A DNA stretch of 41,233 nucleotides from positions 1 through 41,233 of the forward strand of contig JBDHRV010000012.1 in NCBI GenBank assembly GCA_039807745.1, written 5' to 3'. The notes under the pieces were generated by a model that did not search any database, had not been told where the DNA came from, and saw only the letters and a program-made list of their open reading frames with translations. Made by a program: the position numbers and the translations under genes. Positions within the stretch are counted from its first letter, which is position 1. Every line of letters begins with the position of its first letter. Below, one piece after another: positions 1-7,376 of the stretch. The stretch comes from JAEUMW01 sp039807745. Lineage in GTDB: Bacteria > Pseudomonadota > Gammaproteobacteria > Burkholderiales > JAEUMW01.

Positions 1-1134
1 CTCGTCAGTCTCTTCAACGATGCCGCGAGCGAGCTCGTCTATCCGCTGGTCCCGCTCTACCTCGCGTCGGTGCTGATGGCAGGGCCGAAGGCGCTCGGCC
101 TGATCGAGGGGATTGCGGAAGCGACCGGCAGCCTGCTCAAGCTCTTCTCGGGAGTGCTGGCGGACCGCTTCGGCAGCACGAAAGGCTGGGTGGTCGGCGG
201 GTACGGCTTGACTGCCGCCTGCCGGCCGCTGCTGGCGCTTGTCACGAGCTGGCCCGCCGTGCTCGCGCTGCGGTTTGCCGACCGCGTGGGCAAAGGGCTG
301 CGAGCGTCGCCGCGGGATGCCCTGCTTGCGGCGAGCATCACGCCCGACCAGCGCGGGCTCGCGTTCGGCCTGCACCGTGCCATGGACAATGCCGGGGCCG
401 TGATCGGGCCGCTGCTCGCCGCGGCGCTGCTCGCATCGGGCATGGCGATCCGGGACATCCTGCTCTGGACGCTGGTCCCGGGTGTCATGACGGTGGCGTT
501 CGCGCTCGGCGTGCGCGAGCCGGAACGCAAACCGGCCGGTAACGCCGCCTTCAGTTGGACGCTGCAGGGCTTTCCGCCGGTCTTCAAGCGCTATCTGCTG
601 GTACTCGCGCTCTTCACCCTCGGCAACTCGTCCAACATGTTCCTGCTGCTGCGGGCGCGCGAGGTGGGGGTGCCGGAGGCCCAGGTACCGGTGCTCTGGG
701 CACTCACCTCGGCCGTCGCCATGCTGGGTTCGACGCCGCTCGCCGCGCTGTCGGACCGGGTCGGGCGGCTGCGTCTCATCCTCGGCGGGTGGGTCGTGTA
801 CGGCGCGTTCTACCTGCTGCTCAGCCTGATCGATTCGAGCACGGCGCTCCTGTGGCCGCTCTTCGCGCTGTACGGACTTTTCCTGGCGGCGACGGAGGGC
901 GCGGAGCGGGCGCTGGTCGCCGATCTTGCGCCAGCTTCCCTGCTCGGCACCGCGTACGGCTGGTTCAACGTGACGACCGGCGTCATGCTGCTGCCGGCAT
1001 CGATCCTGTTCGGCTGGCTGTGGCAGAGCGCGGGTCCGCAGACGGCGTTCTCGTTCGGTGCGGCCTGCGCGGTGCTCGCGGCGCTCCTGCTCAAGGGGTG
1101 GGTCGCCTCGGGAAGCCCTCCCCGACGAACCTAA
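1..1134 (+). CDS. MFS transporter, 5'-truncated by the window edge
   Basis: The frame is open from base 1, so the gene starts upstream of the window. The first residues (LVSLFNDAASELVYPLVPLY) match the start of the first helix of a major facilitator superfamily subgroup that carries an N-D-x-x-S-E signature. About 377 residues are visible, with many hydrophobic helices. A DRVGKGLRASPRDAL stretch forms a cytoplasmic loop between helices, and a second DRVGRLR loop appears near the middle, as expected for two six-helix halves. The substrate cannot be told from the sequence. The stop is 69 bp before mxaR on the same strand, so read-through into the mxa genes is possible. A 12-TM inner-membrane exporter or permease is the safest call. 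Confidence 0.85.
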   Translation, partial: LVSLFNDAASELVYPLVPLYLASVLMAGPKALGLIEGIAEATGSLLKLFSGVLADRFGSTKGWVVGGYGLTAACRPLLALVTSWPAVLALRFADRVGKGLRASPRDALLAASITPDQRGLAFGLHRAMDNAGAVIGPLLAAALLASGMAIRDILLWTLVPGVMTVAFALGVREPERKPAGNAAFSWTLQGFPPVFKRYLLVLALFTLGNSSNMFLLLRAREVGVPEAQVPVLWALTSAVAMLGSTPLAALSDRVGRLRLILGGWVVYGAFYLLLSLIDSSTALLWPLFALYGLFLAATEGAERALVADLAPASLLGTAYGWFNVTTGVMLLPASILFGWLWQSAGPQTAFSFGAACAVLAALLLKGWVASGSPPRRT

Positions 1135-1203
1135 ACTTCGGGTGACTGCCTTATCATCGGTCGGTCAGTACACGAGACGACACGGGCAACCCGGAGGAGG
1201 CGG

Positions 1204-2226
1204 ATGAATCGCAACGACGCGCTGCTCGAGGACTGGCGCAGCCGCGCGCTCAAGCTCGAGCAGGAGGTGCAGAAGGCGGTGATCGGCCAGGAGACGCTGA
1301 TCCGCCGCGTCGTGATCGCGGTCTTCGCACGCGGCCATCTGCTGCTCGAAGGCGATGTCGGGGTCGGCAAGACGACGCTGCTGCGGGCCGTCGCGCGGGC
1401 GATCGGCGGGGCGTACGAGCGCATCGAGGGCACCATCGATCTCATGCCGAACGACCTCGTGTACTACACCTACATCAGCGAGGCAGGGCGGCCGCGGGTC
1501 GATCCGGGTCCGCTGCTCAAGCACGGGCCGGAGCTTTCCGTCTTCTTCTTCAACGAGATCAACCGCGCCCGCCCGCAGGTGCACTCGCTGCTGCTGCGGG
1601 TGATGGCGGAGCGCAGCGTCAACGCCTTCAACCGCGAGCACCAGTTCCCGCACCTGACCGTGTTCGCCGATCGCAACCGGGTGGAGAAGGAAGAGACCTT
1701 CGAGATCTCGGGCGCGGCACGCGACCGCTTCATGATGGAGCTCTTCGTCGAGACCCCGCAGGATCCCGACATCCAGCGCCGGCTCGTGTTCGATCCCGTC
1801 TACCACGACATGGAGGCGCTCATCGCCCGGGTCGAGCCCGACGTGCTCGCCCACACCGAGTTGAATCAGGTGAGCGCGCTCATCCAGCGCGAGATCCAGT
1901 CGAGCGAGGCGCTCGAGCAGTACGCCCTCAAGCTCTGGGGCGCGACGCGTGATCCCGCGGCGTACGGCATCCAGATCGATGGCGCGAACATGCAAAGCCT
2001 CATCCTGGCCGGCGCGAGCCCGCGCGGCATGAGCATGCTGCTGCGCGCGGCGCGGGTGGCGGCATGGTTGAAGGGGCGTGGTTTCGTGACACCGGAGGAC
2101 ATTCAGTTCGTCTACCACGAGACCGTCGCCCACCGCGTGTTCTTCCACCCCGTCTACGAGCTCAGGCGGTCGCAGGTGTCGAAGGAACTGATGCACGGGA
2201 TCATGAACCGGGTCGCCGCGCCGTGA
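1204..2226 (+). CDS. mxaR: MoxR-family AAA+ ATPase, methanol dehydrogenase activation (MxaR)
   Basis: This 340-residue cytoplasmic AAA+ ATPase belongs to the MoxR family, whose members pair with von Willebrand A proteins as metal-insertion or assembly chaperones. Walker A is GDVGVGKTT at residues 50-58. Walker B is FFFNEINRA near 114-122, where the usual Asp before the catalytic Glu is Asn. A late ASPRGMSMLLRAARVAAW segment is the sensor-2 region typical of MoxR proteins. The ATG follows a strong GGAGGAGG ribosome binding site. It heads a tight run with mxaS, A, C, K and L, the same order as in known methanol-oxidation clusters, and this order is the main reason for the mxaR name rather than a generic MoxR. 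The role in loading the metal of methanol dehydrogenase is inferred from that family. Confidence 0.9.
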   Translation: MNRNDALLEDWRSRALKLEQEVQKAVIGQETLIRRVVIAVFARGHLLLEGDVGVGKTTLLRAVARAIGGAYERIEGTIDLMPNDLVYYTYISEAGRPRVDPGPLLKHGPELSVFFFNEINRARPQVHSLLLRVMAERSVNAFNREHQFPHLTVFADRNRVEKEETFEISGAARDRFMMELFVETPQDPDIQRRLVFDPVYHDMEALIARVEPDVLAHTELNQVSALIQREIQSSEALEQYALKLWGATRDPAAYGIQIDGANMQSLILAGASPRGMSMLLRAARVAAWLKGRGFVTPEDIQFVYHETVAHRVFFHPVYELRRSQVSKELMHGIMNRVAAP

Positions 2227-2251
2227 CGGCCCGCCAACCGTAGCGCCGGGC

Positions 2252-3121
2252 ATGGTCCAGGAGTTCCACTACCGCATCGCGTGGCGCGCCCGCGGGTATC
2301 GCCCGGGCCACCACCGCGGACAGCAGGGCGGCGGCGGCCTCGATTTTCTCGGCCACGCTCCGCTGCTCGATCTGCCCGATCCGCGCCGGCTGGACGTGCT
2401 TGCGAGTCTGCGCGATCCGTTCGAGACCTGGAAGGTGCGACGCTACAGCCAGCGCACCAGCGTGCCCGTCTACCTGCTGGCCGACGTCTCGGCCTCCATG
2501 TCCTTTCGGGGCCGCACCCGCAAGCTCGACGTGCTGGCCGACTTCGCGGTTTCGCTCGGCTACTCGGCGTATCGCACGGGCGATCCGTTCGGCTGCATCG
2601 CGTGCGACGACAAGGTGCGCGAGGAAGCGCTGATCCTGCCGACCCACGCCAAGGGCGCCGGGATGGTCGCGGCGCAGCAGTTGCGCGCGATCGCGGCGCA
2701 GGGTCGTTCGGCGCGCGGCCTCGCCCACGCGGCGCAGCACCTCGCCCGGCACCGGTCGCTCGTGTTCCTGGTCTCCGACTTTCATTTCCCCGACGCATTG
2801 CTGGAAGAGATACTGAGTGCGCTCGCGCGCCACGAGATCGTGCCGATCGTGCTCTGGGATCCGGCCGAGTACGAGCATCTGCCGGGGTTCGGGCTCGCCT
2901 TGCTCGAAGACCCCGAGAGCGGACGGCGCCGCACCCTGTGGCTGCGGCCGCGGTTGCGCGAGCGCATCGCCGAGGCCTATGCCGAGCGGCGCGCGCGGCT
3001 CACGCGGCACTTCCTCGACCAGGGCATCCGGCCGTTCTTCCTGATCGGCGAGTTTCGAGCCGAAGCGCTCTCCGAGTTCTTCTTCGCCGGCGAGGTCGCG
3101 GCGAGCGAGGCGTTGGCGTGA
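2252..3121 (+). CDS. mxaS: DUF58 protein MxaS
   Basis: A 289-residue soluble protein with a DUF58 domain, which is a von Willebrand A-like fold. The N-terminal region (RARGYRPGHHRGQQGGGG, about residues 12-29) is basic and Gly-rich. A MIDAS-like DVSAS motif sits at residues 78-82 and is followed by a KLDVLADFAVSLGYSAYR helix. DUF58 proteins are usual partners of MoxR ATPases. The gene lies 25 bp after mxaR, and its TGA overlaps the GTG of mxaA as GTGA, so translation is probably coupled. Its role in assembly or metal insertion of methanol dehydrogenase is inferred from mxaS in other methylotrophs. Confidence 0.88.
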   Translation: MVQEFHYRIAWRARGYRPGHHRGQQGGGGLDFLGHAPLLDLPDPRRLDVLASLRDPFETWKVRRYSQRTSVPVYLLADVSASMSFRGRTRKLDVLADFAVSLGYSAYRTGDPFGCIACDDKVREEALILPTHAKGAGMVAAQQLRAIAAQGRSARGLAHAAQHLARHRSLVFLVSDFHFPDALLEEILSALARHEIVPIVLWDPAEYEHLPGFGLALLEDPESGRRRTLWLRPRLRERIAEAYAERRARLTRHFLDQGIRPFFLIGEFRAEALSEFFFAGEVAASEALA

Positions 3122-4023
3122 TCGAGATTGCGCTGCGGCTTCTGGCTTGCGCGATGTTCGTGGCGTCGAGCACCTGGGCGGCCGAGACACCGTCGCCGGT
3201 GAAGCACATCGAGATCATCGACCCGCGACCGTTCGGCTACGTCATTGGCGATACCCTGACGCGACGTATCTTGCTCGAGACCGCCGGCGGCGCGAGCCTC
3301 GACGTCGAGCGCCTGCCGCAACCGGGGCGCGTGTCGAGCTGGGTCGAGCTCGTCGGAGTGACCGCACGCGGCCGGGGCGGGCAGCAGGAGGTCGAGCTCG
3401 TCTACCAGATCTTCAACTCCGCCCCCGAAGTCAGCACGCGCGCGCTGCCCGCAGTGGACCTGCCCTTCAGGACTGCCGCCGGGACTGCGGTCCATACCGT
3501 GCCCAAGTTCCTGTTCACGACCGGCCCGCTCACGCCCGAGTACGTGGCGGCGCGCGACGGCCTGCAAGAGATGCGTCCCGACGCGCCGCCGCCGCCGTTC
3601 TCGACCTCCCCGGTGCAGCTGCGTCTGGCGCTGTACGCGCTCGGCCTCGCCGCCATCGCTCTGTATTTCGTGTACGGATATCTCGGGTTGCCGTTTCTCG
3701 CCCGTTCCCGCGGACCGTTCGCTCGCGCTCTGCGCGCGGTGGATGCAGCGGCCCGCGCACGCGACGAGCCGCAGGCGCGGCGCGCAGCGCTGCAGGCGCT
3801 ACACCGCGCATTCGACGAGACCGCGCACGCCACCGTCTTCGGCGAGCACCTCGACCGCTTCTTCGCCGAGCACGCGCGCTACGCGCCGCTGCGCCCGCAG
3901 GTGGAGCGATTCTTCGCCGCGTCGCGGAAGGAGTTCTTCGGCAGCGGTACGGCAGAGCTTTCGCTGGCGTGGCTCGCCGCGTTCACGCGCGATCTGCGCG
4001 ATTGCGAACGCGGGGTCGCATGA
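3118..4023 (+). CDS. mxaA: MxaA-like exported membrane protein
   Basis: 301 residues from a GTG start that overlaps the mxaS stop (GTGA). The same frame is open far upstream, but earlier starts would lie inside mxaS and would remove the signal sequence. The chosen start gives a clear N-terminal signal (ALRLLACAMFVASSTWAAE). A beta-rich periplasmic region follows, and one transmembrane helix lies near residues 165-185 (LRLALYALGLAAIALYFVYG). The Ala/Arg-rich C-terminal half is probably cytoplasmic. MxaA is one of the accessory proteins needed for calcium insertion into methanol dehydrogenase in Methylobacterium. The assignment rests on gene position, length and topology, since the family diverges strongly in sequence. 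The TGA overlaps the mxaC ATG (ATGA). Confidence 0.8.
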   Translation: MIEIALRLLACAMFVASSTWAAETPSPVKHIEIIDPRPFGYVIGDTLTRRILLETAGGASLDVERLPQPGRVSSWVELVGVTARGRGGQQEVELVYQIFNSAPEVSTRALPAVDLPFRTAAGTAVHTVPKFLFTTGPLTPEYVAARDGLQEMRPDAPPPPFSTSPVQLRLALYALGLAAIALYFVYGYLGLPFLARSRGPFARALRAVDAAARARDEPQARRAALQALHRAFDETAHATVFGEHLDRFFAEHARYAPLRPQVERFFAASRKEFFGSGTAELSLAWLAAFTRDLRDCERGVA

Positions 4024-5036
4024 CCGACGTGACGTTCGCGCAGCCGTGGGCGCTCGCGCTGCTGCCGCTCGCCCTGCTCCCGTTCGTGCGTGCCGGGCGG
4101 CAGGTGATCGGTTACTCGTGGCTGGCGATGATTCCGCCGGATCGCTGGTCGACGCTGGCCGGCGCGGCGTACCGGGCGCTCGCCGCGGCGGCGATCGCCA
4201 TGGTGGTGCTCGGGCTGGCGGCGCTGACGCGCGGCGAGACCAAGGTGGAGCGGCTCGGGCAGGGCGCCGAGATCGTGCTGCTGCTCGACCGCAGCCGCAG
4301 CATGGATCAGCCGTTCCACGCCGAGACGCGGCCCCAGGACCTGGTGCCGACTCTGGCTTCGCCGACCCGGGAATCGAAGACGAGCGTCGCGCGCCGGATG
4401 CTGTCCGAGTTCATCTCGAAGCGGCCGGACGATCTGTTCGGCATGGTGATCTTCAGCACGCTGCCGATCGAGGTGCTCGACTTCACGCAGAAGCAGGAGG
4501 TCATCCAGGCGGCGATCGCGGCCAGCGCCATCGGCAAGGGGATCGGCGACACCGACCTGGGCTTGGGCCTGGAGCGCGCGCTGTCGCTCTTCGACGGGCG
4601 GCCGTACACCGGCTCGCGCATCGTCCTGCTGGTATCCGACGGCGGTGCGCACCTCGACGTGGAGACCCGCGAGCGCGTGGCGCGACTCGTCAAGCAGCAC
4701 CGGGTCTCGCTGTACTGGATCTACATCCGCTCGTTTCGCAGCCCGGGTCTGCTCGCGGACAAGGAGGTGGACGCGGCCACCGCCGACACGGTGCCCGAGC
4801 ACTTCCTGCACCGGTACTTCTCCGGCATCGGGGTGCCCTACCGCGCCTACGAGGCGGAAAACACCGAAGCACTGCAAAAGGCGATCGAGGACGTGAACCG
4901 CCTCGAGCGGCTGCCCATCCAGTTCACCGAAGTGCTGCCGCGGCGCGACCTCTCGCAGTACTGCTACGGCGCGGCGCTCGCGTGCGCGCTGGCCCTGCTC
5001 GCCATGAAGCTCGCGGAGGTGCGCCGATGGACCTGA
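4020..5036 (+). CDS. mxaC: MxaC, von Willebrand A membrane protein
   Basis: 338 residues. The ATG overlaps the mxaA stop (ATGA). Topology is the classic BatA/MxaC type: two N-terminal transmembrane segments (about residues 10-23 and 52-69), a von Willebrand A domain with MIDAS motif DRSRS at 90-94, and a C-terminal helix (CYGAALACALALLAMKL) before the stop. The domain should face the periplasm between membrane anchors. MoxR ATPases with VWA partners act as metal-loading or assembly machines, and in methylotrophs MxaC is needed for active calcium methanol dehydrogenase. It overlaps mxaK by 10 bp. Confidence 0.87.
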   Translation: MTDVTFAQPWALALLPLALLPFVRAGRQVIGYSWLAMIPPDRWSTLAGAAYRALAAAAIAMVVLGLAALTRGETKVERLGQGAEIVLLLDRSRSMDQPFHAETRPQDLVPTLASPTRESKTSVARRMLSEFISKRPDDLFGMVIFSTLPIEVLDFTQKQEVIQAAIAASAIGKGIGDTDLGLGLERALSLFDGRPYTGSRIVLLVSDGGAHLDVETRERVARLVKQHRVSLYWIYIRSFRSPGLLADKEVDAATADTVPEHFLHRYFSGIGVPYRAYEAENTEALQKAIEDVNRLERLPIQFTEVLPRRDLSQYCYGAALACALALLAMKLAEVRRWT

Positions 5037-5581
5037 CACGCAAGCGCCGGCGCGAGCTCTGGCTCGGGGTGGTGGCAGCGGTGCTGAGCATACTGCTCGC
5101 GTTCGATATCGGCCGGCTCGTCCGGCTGCGCGACTGGAACCGCTCGATGGAAGACGGCACGGTGACCGGGCTCAAGGGTCAGCTTCCGGCGCCGCTGCTC
5201 TTCGCTCAGGCGTATCACCAACCGCCCGACACCGACTATCAGGACGCGCTCGCGCTCTACAAGCGTGCCGAGGTGGCGGGCGATGCCGCGCTGCGGGCGG
5301 CCGCTCGCTACAACAGCGGCAACGTGTACTTCCGCGCCGGACTCGCGATGCGCGATGCCGACAACGAGCAGCAGGCGGTACCTTTGCTCGAGCTCGCGAA
5401 AGGCAGCTACCGCCAGGCGCTCAGGCTGGACCCGGCGAATTGGGACGCGCGGTACAACCTGGAGCGCGTGCTGCGCCAAAGGCCCGAACCGGAGGATCAG
5501 GACGACAGCGGGCTCGGTGCGCCGCAGCAGGCGGAGCGCGCCGCGACGACGATGCGCGGGTTTTCGCTCGGTCTGCCATGA
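5027..5581 (+). CDS. mxaK: MxaK-like membrane-anchored protein
   Basis: 184 residues starting 10 bp inside mxaC. After a basic N-terminus (TRKRRREL) there is one membrane anchor at about residues 12-29. Then comes a periplasmic helical region with TPR-like features: a YNSGNVYFRAGLAM segment and a later ALRLDPANWDARYNLERVLR segment, the latter typical of a TPR helix pair. The C-terminus is acidic and then Ser/Gly-rich. MxaK is an accessory methanol dehydrogenase protein of unknown biochemistry. The name is based on position between mxaC and mxaL plus this TM-TPR layout. Its TGA overlaps the mxaL ATG (ATGA). Confidence 0.8.
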   Translation: MDLTRKRRRELWLGVVAAVLSILLAFDIGRLVRLRDWNRSMEDGTVTGLKGQLPAPLLFAQAYHQPPDTDYQDALALYKRAEVAGDAALRAAARYNSGNVYFRAGLAMRDADNEQQAVPLLELAKGSYRQALRLDPANWDARYNLERVLRQRPEPEDQDDSGLGAPQQAERAATTMRGFSLGLP

Positions 5582-6561
5582 ACACCGGCAGCGCACTCAC
5601 CGCGCGGCTCCGCGAGACGCCCGGCCGCTGGCTCGTACTCACGGGCTGCCTCGCGCTTGCCGCGACCTTTCTCTATCCGCACCTGATGCTGCCGCAGCCG
5701 CGCTACCGGCTGCTGTTCGTGCTGGACATAAGCCAGAGCATGAACACGACCGACGTCGCGCTGCACGGGGAGCCGGTCAGTCGGATCGCGTTTGCGCGGC
5801 ACGCGCTGCGCCAGGCGCTGCGGGATCTGCCGTGCGGCTCCCAGGCAGGCCTCGGGATCTTCACCGAATACCGCACCTTTCTCCTCCTCGAGCCGGTCGA
5901 GGTGTGCGCGAACTACGGCGAGCTCGCATCGACCCTCGATCGTCTCGACTATCGCATGGCATGGGCGGGCGGGAGCGAGATTTCGAAGGGCATCTTCTTC
6001 GCCCTGCGCATCGCGAAGGCGCTCGAGCCGCCGGCGGCGCTCGTCTTCTTCACCGACGGGCACGAGGCGCCGCCGCTGCACCCCACGCTGCGGCCCCGCT
6101 ATGAAGGCAAGGCGGGCGAAGTGCGCGGCATCCTCGTGGGCGTGGGCGGGGATACCCCGGTGCCGATCCCGAAGTTCGGCATCGACGGCAAGCCGCTCGG
6201 CTACTGGAGCGCAGACGACGTGCTGCAGACCGACGTCTACAGCCGCGGTCGCGGCGGCAGCGTGGCGGGCGAGACGACGGTGGGCGAGGAGCCGCTCGAG
6301 CGGGATCCGCGCGCGCCGGTCGCAGCCGAACACCTCTCGTCACTGAAAGAGCCTCACCTCAGGCTGCTGGCCGGCGAACTGGGGCTGTCCTACCACCGGC
6401 TGGAATCCGCGGCCGGCCTCGTCGCGGCGCTCGAGCGCGCCGACCTCGCGCAGGAAGCGCGGGCGCCGGTGGACCTGCGCGCCGTGCTCGGTCTCGCAGC
6501 CCTCGCGGCGCTCGCGCTGGTGTTCGTGCTGCGCTCGCGTCCGCTCGGCCCGCAGCGGTGA
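5578..6561 (+). CDS. mxaL: MxaL, second von Willebrand A membrane protein
   Basis: 327 residues. An ATG overlapping the mxaK stop is chosen over the longer open frame because it gives a sensible anchor at residues 18-34. A von Willebrand A domain follows with MIDAS motif DISQS at 50-54. A Gly-rich loop with KFGIDGKPLGYWSADDVLQT lies in the second half, and a C-terminal helix (VLGLAALAALALVFVL) ends the protein. Two VWA proteins (MxaC and MxaL) with one MoxR ATPase and one DUF58 protein is the usual mxa set. This is the last gene of the run. mxaD does not follow; the next gene is convergent, 36 bp away, without an obvious terminator. Confidence 0.85.
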   Translation: MNTGSALTARLRETPGRWLVLTGCLALAATFLYPHLMLPQPRYRLLFVLDISQSMNTTDVALHGEPVSRIAFARHALRQALRDLPCGSQAGLGIFTEYRTFLLLEPVEVCANYGELASTLDRLDYRMAWAGGSEISKGIFFALRIAKALEPPAALVFFTDGHEAPPLHPTLRPRYEGKAGEVRGILVGVGGDTPVPIPKFGIDGKPLGYWSADDVLQTDVYSRGRGGSVAGETTVGEEPLERDPRAPVAAEHLSSLKEPHLRLLAGELGLSYHRLESAAGLVAALERADLAQEARAPVDLRAVLGLAALAALALVFVLRSRPLGPQR

Positions 6562-6597
6562 CGGTGTCGTGCTGCATCGCGACAGCGCGGGCGGACT

Positions 6598-6978
6598 TCA
6601 GTCGTACTTGATGTACTTGAAGCGCTGATCCTCATTGGGCGTGCCCTCGAGCGCCCCGCCTTCCTTGCCGGGCTGCCACTGAATCACCGACTCGATTTTC
6701 TTCGCGAGCTCGAAATCCTTGTCCGTGATGCCGCGCGCTGCGTGATTTTGCAGCTTCACGATCACGAACGCGTAGGAAACGGTGAGATCGGGGTGGTGCC
6801 AGGCCGCCTCCGCCAGGTGGCCGACCGTGTTCACGACCATCAACGTGCCTTTCCAGCCGCTCGTGCGGTACTTGCGGCGGATCCATCCGTCTTCGAAATA
6901 CCAATGGGGGAGCTCGGCGGCGAGACGTGCCTTGATCTCGTCGTCGCCGTAGACCTTTTCGGTGGCGGGGTGTGGCAT
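6598..6978 (-). CDS. 4a-hydroxytetrahydrobiopterin dehydratase family (PCD/DCoH)
   Basis: 126 residues. The published-style PCD signature is complete: E57, three residues, H61-H62-P63, five residues, Y69, nine residues, H79, eight residues, D88. Length and fold features fit the small pterin-4a-carbinolamine dehydratase family, which dehydrates 4a-hydroxytetrahydropterins. No phenylalanine hydroxylase gene is in the window. PCD-like proteins also occur with molybdopterin or other pterin functions. Position between the mxa and xox clusters suggests a link to methylotrophy, perhaps tetrahydromethanopterin metabolism, but that is inference. The gene is divergent from xoxF across a 398-bp region. 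Residues after 98 form an uncommon polar tail (QPGKEGGALEGTPNEDQRFK). Confidence 0.88.
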   Translation of the reverse strand: MPHPATEKVYGDDEIKARLAAELPHWYFEDGWIRRKYRTSGWKGTLMVVNTVGHLAEAAWHHPDLTVSYAFVIVKLQNHAARGITDKDFELAKKIESVIQWQPGKEGGALEGTPNEDQRFKYIKYD

Positions 6979-7050
6979 TTTCGGCTTCCTCCGTGTGAGC
7001 AGAACGCGGGGTCGACGTGTAATTCACGGACCATCAAGCGCCCGCAAGAG

Positions 7051-7072
7051 TTCGTGCAAACGCTTGCGCGAA
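7051..7072. promoter_or_regulatory. Inverted repeat in the PCD/xoxF divergent region
   Basis: Arms TTCGTGCAA and TTGCGCGAA, separated by ACGC, pair at 8 of 9 positions. A second nested pair, CGCAAG at 7043-7048 and CTTGCG at 7063-7068, overlaps it. It lies about 75 bp upstream of the PCD start codon and about 145 bp upstream of the proposed xoxF -35. A dimeric regulator operator is plausible. The regulator is unknown, and none is encoded between the two genes. Confidence 0.4.
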
Positions 7073-7214
7073 CCTGCGAATCCGTACGTGGAACAGTGTA
7101 TCCGTCGCAGGTCAGAAAGCGTCATTCATGACACACTTTCTTGCTTCTGTTGCGGTGCACTAAATATTTGTCTGAAAAGCAAAATGCGGCTCTGGAAACT
7201 TGCTGCGTTGCGAC

Positions 7215-7242
7215 TTGCCAAAGCAATCCGATGTGCTATATT
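7215..7242 (+). promoter_or_regulatory. Candidate sigma-70 promoter and leader of xoxF
   Basis: TTGCCA (7215-7220), 16 bp, then TATATT (7237-7242), with TG one base before the -10 (extended -10). This patch and its surroundings (about 7130-7250) are the most A+T-rich part of the 398-bp gap between PCD and xoxF. Transcription would start near 7249, leaving a 5' leader of about 128 nt with several possible base pairings (for example CTCTG 7275-7279 with CAGAG 7316-7320). The leader ends in a strong AGAAGGAGGA ribosome binding site before the xoxF ATG. No other gene is seen in this gap. Confidence 0.5.
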
Positions 7243-7376
7243 TTTCGGAGCGGGTGGGTCAGCGACGCCCGCAGCTCTGTGAGGGCAAATCGGCGCTCGG
7301 CAAAGGCGATCCGCGCAGAGGTTTAAGGCCAAAACGGTGCTTCAACAAACCTAGACGAAATAGAAGGAGGAAGTCC

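Noticed and set aside
1165..2253. A 362-codon open frame antisense to mxaR
   Set aside because: The MxaR strand has Walker motifs and a strong ribosome binding site; the antisense product has none.
2281..3117. Possible long N-terminal extension of MxaA reading through mxaS
   Set aside because: The extension lies wholly within mxaS, is Arg/Ala-rich low-quality sequence, and would bury the signal peptide that begins at 3118.
7200..7376. Possible longer XoxF starting upstream of 7377
   Set aside because: It would cover the candidate promoter and leader and remove the signal peptide from the N-terminus; the ATG at 7377 has a strong ribosome binding site.
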